A stretch of 64,000 bases of DNA from Gnetum montanum (lineage: Eukaryota > Streptophyta > Gnetopsida > Gnetales > Gnetaceae), in assembly GCA_015680685.1 (NCBI GenBank), contig MNCI01015670.1, forward strand, positions 1,033,916 through 1,097,915, written 5' to 3'. Positions 58,587 to 64,000 of this stretch are shown one piece after another. Position numbers and translations under genes: made by a program. The first letter of the stretch is position 1. Every line of letters starts with the position of its first letter. The notes beneath the pieces are model-generated. The model was not told the DNA's origin, searched no databases, and was given only the letters and a program-made list of their open reading frames with translations.

Positions 58587-59160
58587 GGAAGTTTAATCCA
58601 TTTTTGAGGTCCCTCCATTCGAGTAGTCATTCCACCATCTCATTGGCATCATTCATAAGAGTAGATGAAATGATGAGCATCCCTAAAGAGTGTTAGCTAG
58701 TAGTACCCTACCATCAGGATTTTAATGGTCATACATCTCCTAGCATAGTATCCTCTACAAGGCCCTTCATGAGCATCTTGGAGAATGTGTAGTTGATCAG
58801 CATTAGAGACACACCAGAAAACCAGGCCATCAATGCACACCTTATAGAGGTGTTCATTGATCTCCATGACGTGCATTACCTAATGAAGAAACTACTATTT
58901 CTTTCAATGGTCCAACCCTTGTGGCATCTCCTAAGTGAGAAGATAAGTAAGAATGCTATCATATCATTTTGGCTCATTGGGCATTTGTTAAATTATAGCC
59001 CTAGTAAAGAGGAGTTGATCAAGAAACATGTCAAAGAGTGGGCTTTCTTCCTCTTTGTTGTTCCATCGCAACCAAGACAAGTGATCAATGACCACATTCT
59101 TAGTATCCTTTTGATCCACCATCATGAGATAAAATTCTTACAAGATCACCAGCCATAGTA
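58587..59160 (-). pseudogene. Integrase zinc-finger stub of element D
   Basis: Same sequence and same left break as 4701-5245. Minus-strand frames give the histidine and C-x-x-C segments of the zinc domain. It is cut by the 5' LTR of element C. Plus-strand open frames here are shadows. Confidence 0.6.
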
Positions 59161-60420
59161 TGACACAAGGTCTCACCTTTGGCTTGTTCATTAGGTAGCG
59201 AATGGCATTGTGATTAGTATGCACAAACACCTTATATCCAAGCATGTAATGCTTGAACTTCTCTAGTGAAAACACCACTGCCATCAATTCCTTCTTTATG
59301 GTGGTGTAGTTTAGTTGTGCATCGACAATACTTCAGCTAGTATAGTGGATGTAGTATGGTTGTTTCTTGTCATCCAACTATGTCAGCACTATTTCCAAGG
59401 CATAATTTGATTTATATATCATAATGTAAAATGGTCTAAACCAATCAAGAACTTGTAGGATTGGATTCTGTACAAGATTTTCTTTTAGTTGCTAGAATAC
59501 TTTTTCACATTCTGAGGTCCAAACAAACGAAGAATCTTTCTTTGTTAGCTCCACTAATGGCTTTGCAATCTTAGAAAGATTCTCTATGAAGTGTCCATAA
59601 TAGCTAGTATGTCTAAAGAATGATTGAACATCTTTAACTGTGTCTAGTTGGTAGGTTATTCCTTGGATGACCCTTATTTTTTCACGGTGCATCTTGATTC
59701 ATGCTTGTGAGATTTCTTTCCCCAGTATAATGCCCTCCTAGACCATGAGGTAAATTTTCTACCAATTGAGCTACAAGTTGGTTTCAACACACCATTTCAA
59801 CACTTTCTCAAGGTGGTCCAAAGGTTGTTCAAATGTAGCTTCATATGTGGAGAAGTCATTCATGAAGACTTCCATACCAGTACTAATCTACTATTGACAA
59901 ATACTTAAGACCAGGCATTGGAATGTGGTAGGAGCATTGCATAGACTAAATGGCATCTTGAGATACAAAAAATTCCCCTAAGGACTCATGAAAATTGTCT
60001 TTTCTTGGTCCTTCAGTGTAATTTCAATTTGGTTATAGCCACTATAACCATATAGGAAGTTGCAATAATAATGCCATGATATGGTGTTAAGCACCTGGTT
60101 AACAAATGGCAATAGAAAATGATCTTTGAATATTTCCATATTCAATAGCCTAAAGTTAATGCAGGCCTACCACTTGCCACATTTCTTTAGCACAATTACA
60201 AGTGGACTAACCCACTTGCTATGCACAATGGGATAGATGAACCCTACCTTGAGGAGTTGCTCACTTTCATCTTTGACGATTTGCTTCAATTTGGGGTTCA
60301 ACTACCTATGTGGTTGTCATTTTGACTTCATGGTTGAATTAGTGTAAATTCAATGCTAGCATATCCTAGGATCAATCCCTATGAGTTTAGGATATGACCA
60401 AGCAAAAGATACTAACTATC
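59161..60420 (-). pseudogene. Reverse transcriptase and RNase H of element D
   Basis: Homologous to 5246-6427. HREKIRVIQGITYQLDTVKDV (broken up by no stop at 59692-59492) is the RT-RNase H connection, and the catalytic box near 59860 reads FMND where the family has FMDD. RNase H follows to about 59170. Differences from element A fall in different catalytic positions, so the two copies died separately. Confidence 0.8.
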
Positions 60421-61257
60421 TTTCAACTACCTTCAACAACATCTCTTTCTATTATGGAGAAAGTCTTGCATTGATTATAATCAACTTCTTATTTTTCAAA
60501 AATACATATTCAATTCCAGATGGTAACATTTTTAGTTCAAGGGATCTTACTTAAATTTATCAATAATTTCCAACTCTCCCTAGTGGGTATCATCATTTGT
60601 ATCTTCAAAGAGTTGGTGATGAACCTGCTTGAGTTTATCCATGCTTGTGACATACTCACATGTCAGGCTCTCAATTAGTTTTATGCAAAGTGTGCTGCTC
60701 TCTAAATTAGTAGTCATCCATAGGGTGCTCTCCTACTTTATGGCTACTACATACAGACACCTTTGAATTTTGAATTCTAGCACACATTGCCTGCATGCAT
60801 AGATAGATGCTTACTTTATGATCCAAAGTTTTTGTAGACAATTTCACTCACTATCACTATACGTGATGTATGGAACTCTCTACTTCTTGATTTTTCCAAA
60901 TGCATTTTCTTTAGATATCTCCAGGGAAAGATCTCTGATGTCCATTTTTGCATCAATAGTGCTCAGCCATGTCCTTCCCATTATGATGGGAAAATCCCCT
61001 TTGTAGTTCTCCACTTTGATTACTAGGAAATCAACAAGATAAGACCACCCACAGATAGTGGTCACAATGTCTTCTACCAATCTCAATGGAATAGTGATGG
61101 ATTGGTCTACCAATTCTAGTCTAATGTTACTCTTCTTGAGAGGATGAAGGTTCCAAGTAGTGTACATATCATGAGAAATCAAATTAACACCAGAAACTGA
61201 ATCGAGAAGAGCCTTGCATGGTTTGTTCCCAGTAATTAGCAAATATATTAGAGGACT
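60421..61257 (-). pseudogene. Protease and linker of element D
   Basis: Protease 61242-60880 reads ALLDSVSGVNLIS: catalytic D kept, the next glycine changed to valine. IIMGRTWLS and a KENAFGKIKK end follow. The linker before RT is at about 60680-60420. Better preserved than the element A copy. Confidence 0.8.
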
Positions 61258-61748
61258 TCCAGGATTGACTAATTTCCTTTGAAGGTTTCCTACATAGATC
61301 TAGTCAAACACAGTGTGAGTAAGCATTATGGTATGGTTCCTTGGTAGAGTTTGTTTTGAAGAAGGCTCAAAGGAATTTGATATGGAGGAAGAGGTAGGAG
61401 CAAGGTTGTCAACCATGGGTGTAGGTGAAGGCTTAGGTGGACTACAGGATCAAAAGAAAGGTCTTTTCTTTAATCGGGCACTCAATCCCTTTGATTGATA
61501 ATTGTATTACAAATTAATAGCCTTTATATCATTGTGTTGTTATGGTTGAGCTAGTAGTTCATCCTGCATAGATGGAGTAGGTGGTAGCTATGCAACTAGA
61601 GGAGGAGTGTGTGTAGGGACAGGAGAAGGATAATGATAGGAGGTGGCATCCCTTCTTTCATGTGGTAAATGAGCTTGGTAATAATTAGAAAGGTGGTAGT
61701 AAGGCTTAATATTATAAACATGACTAGAAGAGTCACATGGAGACATGG
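61258..61748 (-). pseudogene. gag C-terminal part of element D
   Basis: Matches 7378-7860 of element A. It ends at gagacatgg, where element E begins; in element A the same words continue uninterrupted (gagacatgggtttttgc at 7852ff). Confidence 0.7.
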
Positions 61749-62554
61749 TGATGGGACGCAATATCGCATGGGCCATGATATCGTGTTGGCCCCTGCGATA
61801 TCGCATACACTATATAGCAGCCCATCGCTAGTTCTATAAATAAGAGGTGGCTCTCCAATTTTTTCCCATCTAGATCTAGATCCTTAGCCAAACTATACCA
61901 TTTTTACCATTTCAGAGTTAGAATAATTTCCATGTGCCTGCAATAGGAGTCTCAAAGTGACTGAATCTTTATTCTAGCAATTTTGTACTTGAGCACACAA
62001 TTGTGTACAGCAATAAAGATGAATTTTTTGATAAACCTTGTAGCATATGAACTAAGCTAAATAGAAATTTAATTATTGTTAAATGTTTAAATGCTTTCTT
62101 AGGGACTTAATCTCTCTCAACCCTTCACTATGTTAGTTAAGTGCATTCAGTACGACCGCTTCGAGCACATGTGCTACGCTTGGTAACCTAGCGACGAATA
62201 GCGTTTGGTAATCCTAGTAGCATTGCACTAGTTCAGGGTGTGTACAGCAAGTGGGAATGGATACTAATGCTAGGATGATTAAAGCTTAGTTAGTGGAAGT
62301 TAGTTACTTAGTCTCTTCACCCTTTCTCCTCTTAGCATAGGTAATAAAAAGATAAAAGACATAAAAATCACATGCCTCAAGCTTACTTAACCATACAACT
62401 GTGAAAAATACAAGTAAGCTTGGGAGGACAATGATTGATTAACTTTGAGTGTTCCATAAGATGCATAAGCACTTAGTCCTTGGAGTTCGACAGGATCACA
62501 CATGTAACGCTTGTATTCGTATGGTTGAGTGTAGGGGTACCTCGTCACTCATCA
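61749..62554 (+). repeat. 5' LTR of element E
   Basis: Starts TGATGGGACG and ends CACTCATCA before the primer-binding site. The promoter part repeats atatcgc words and holds an exact GCGATATCGC palindrome at 61795-61804, next to a ctatatagc box. The left edge is confirmed by the uninterrupted counterpart in element A. Confidence 0.85.
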
Positions 62555-62574
62555 TTGGCATCGTTGCTGGGGAC
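62555..62574 (+). other. Primer-binding site of element E
   Basis: TTGGCATCGTTGCTGGGGAC is the least decayed site in the window and is very close to the TGGCGCCGTTGCCGGGGA type usual for Athila elements. Confidence 0.85.
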
Positions 62575-62669
62575 CTAGTTGTTTTTGCACTAAGTAGAAC
62601 ATAGGAAATCATCCACATCATTGGGAAGCTTAAACGAACCCTTAGGGTTAATCAGAAAAAAATTAAGCA

Positions 62670-64000
62670 ATGGTCAATAGCACACCAAATAAGATAACAA
62701 TTTCTTCTTCTTCTCACAAAAGCACTTCATCACCTAGGGACCACACAAGAGGCAGTGGACAACACAACATACATAACCAAGAACCACCAGTTCCTCAACA
62801 ATTTAGTGTGGTGTATACTCACATTGATGAGTATATACCCAACTTTACCTTTATCTTCCATCAAGATGAACAACTACAATGGAGAGACTTGGAGGGTAAC
62901 ATAGTATTACCTCTAGATAGAGCTGCCCCCAACATGCTCTTTCATGCCCTTGCATGAATAAGCATGTCATAATTATACGTTGAATACATTGCATGTGATT
63001 ACAATGCAAGGGAATACCATCCCACAGAATCATAACGTCAATGGGACTCATGGCAGGAGGGTTACCATACATCATTGAAGGAAAAAGGGCCTCATAATGA
63101 TTTGCTCGTCATAAGTGAAATTAAGGGTGGTGAGCTTATTTCAATACATTCTCCACAAAATGATGTTCCCCCTCCTAATGATGGTGAGGAGGTGGGGTAT
63201 CAAAACCTACACTCCACGATTCATAACACTGGTTCTGATCCCCATGAACACCAAGTGTTCAATGAGGGAACACAAATATATGACAAGGATGGGCAATCTG
63301 ATTGTCATCACGATCGGGGCCAAAACCACCAAAGAGAAGGTAAGAAACATCGTCATGACGATGGTTCTCCTTCTTCTTCCCCTTCATTGTCACCTTCACC
63401 CTCTCCTTCAACATCAGGATGTAGTCATAAGGAACCTCACCATTAGGATTAAGGTAAAAAGAGTGAGAAACCTTGACAAGAGAGTCAAGAGCAAGGATGA
63501 GGGCATTCGAGAGAATCAAGGCATGGAAGAAGGGAAAGTAGGGAACCACGTAGACATCACAGATACCAGGAGAGGAATGACAATGAAGAACCCCTACTAG
63601 CAACCTGAAGTATGTTAGACATTACAAAGGTTGTTAGAATACCTAAAAGACACCAGAAAGATAGCAAGATCAAGATACTAGACATGAATAATATTCCATG
63701 ATTTGAGGGGGGATACAATGCTAATCCACAAAACCACTTACAGGAATTCCATGATGCCTGCACCTTGCAGAACATTGAAAATGAATGGCAGAAGTTAAAT
63801 TTATTCCTAAGGACATTCATAAAGGAAGTGGAAAGCTAGTACTGGTCTGTAGAATTAGAATCTATTCAACGGTGGAGTATAATGCTAGAACTATTTAACA
63901 ATAAATATCAAAGGTACTCCCAAGTGTCCAACTTGCATAAGCAGATCTAAGGATGGAAGCAGGGTAATCATGAACCCTTGGATGCTACCATGGGCTAATA
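62670..64000 (+). pseudogene. gag of element E, cut by the window end
   Basis: Frame 3 from MVNSTPNKIT. A serine-rich tract (63360-63430), an arginine/serine/glutamate-rich tract (63450-63590), then NIPxFEGGYNANPQNHLQEF (about 63690) and KLNLFLRTFIKE match gag of A, B and C. In-frame stops occur at about 62955, 63445 and 63601. The long frame-1 reading at 63115-63600 is a shadow. Confidence 0.75.

Larger units (their letters stand above)
31431..61748 (-). mobile_element. Element D: Athila-like element interrupted by C and E
   Basis: Minus-strand element homologous to element A, including flank. Its parts are the 3' LTR and 3' internal region (31431-34000), the integrase C-terminal part (to 34573), then an interruption by element C (34574-58586), then the integrase zinc finger, RNase H, RT, protease and part of gag (58587-61748), where element E begins. 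The 5' LTR lies outside the window. Continuity is inferred from order, strand and match to element A. Confidence 0.7.
61749..64000 (+). mobile_element. Element E: Athila-like element, left part only
   Basis: Plus strand: 5' LTR 61749-62554, primer-binding site, gag from 62670 to the window edge. Inserted into gag of element D; candidate duplication catgg (61744-61748), whose partner is outside the window. Confidence 0.85.

Noticed and set aside
58299-61748. A short independent element with LTR 58299-58586 as its 3' LTR
   Set aside because: A primer-binding site and gag start lie on the other side of this LTR, so it is the 5' LTR of element C; the pol sequence to its right belongs to the interrupted element D.
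63115-63600. 161-codon frame in element E
   Set aside because: Frame 3, not this frame 1, continues the gag capsid motifs shared with elements A, B and C.
1-64000. tRNA, rRNA, CRISPR or bacterial-type operons
   Set aside because: Scanned for cloverleaf-like conserved boxes, regular spacer arrays and ribosome binding sites; none was convincing, and the content is plant retrotransposon throughout.

Overview
The window is plant nuclear DNA made almost entirely of nested, decayed LTR retrotransposons. The Athila-like and Tat/Ogre-like Ty3/gypsy lineages seen here are known only from plants. The DNA is AT-rich, nearly every coding frame carries stop codons, and I find no intact host gene, tRNA, rRNA or CRISPR array. 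Such density suggests a large-genome seed plant; the species cannot be told from this sequence.

Layout, left to right. (1) 1-11,018: element A, an Athila-like element on the minus strand (1532-11013, target duplications gcagg/gcaag) with both LTRs, primer-binding site, gag, protease, RT, RNase H and an integrase stub broken by another LTR. (2) 11,019-19,539: older remnants: a minus-strand integrase fragment, a plus-strand gag/protease relic and a coiled-coil accessory reading frame. (3) 19,540-28,684: element B, plus strand, two LTRs and gag but no recognisable pol; instead it has an accessory gene with its own TATA box and leader intron. (4) 28,685-30,963: nothing recognised. (5) 30,964-64,000: a nested stack. 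Element D (minus) is interrupted in its integrase by element C (minus). C is interrupted in its gag by a 17.5-kb Tat/Ogre-like element T (plus, 39396-56918, perfect gtgag duplications). The far end of D is interrupted by element E (plus, from 61749), which runs off the window. D with the same C insertion also appears, reduced, as element A, so the left and right parts of the window are old duplicates.

The main discovery candidate lies inside element T. Between its protease and its reverse transcriptase, on the opposite strand, is a complete split gene (50084 down to 45842). It has a TATA box, eight exons, seven introns that all obey GT/AG and agree in phase, and a summed coding length of 3180 nt, an exact multiple of three. 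The predicted protein of about 1059 residues has an N-terminal region resembling the FCP1/NIF family of HAD phosphatases with its catalytic residues lost, a middle part like the accessory plant-mobile-domain proteins of plant retrotransposons, and a C-terminal coiled coil. It now carries eight nonsense codons but no frameshift.

A 10-bp palindrome, GCGTATACGC, and its decayed forms are repeated in both LTRs of T and in intron 1 of the antisense gene; related TTTACGCTG-type units fill T's leader and the antisense promoter region. A separate 11-bp repeat, GGCCTTAAACT, flanks the antisense gene on both sides. Decay throughout is dominated by C-to-T and G-to-A changes, as expected for long-methylated, silenced elements.
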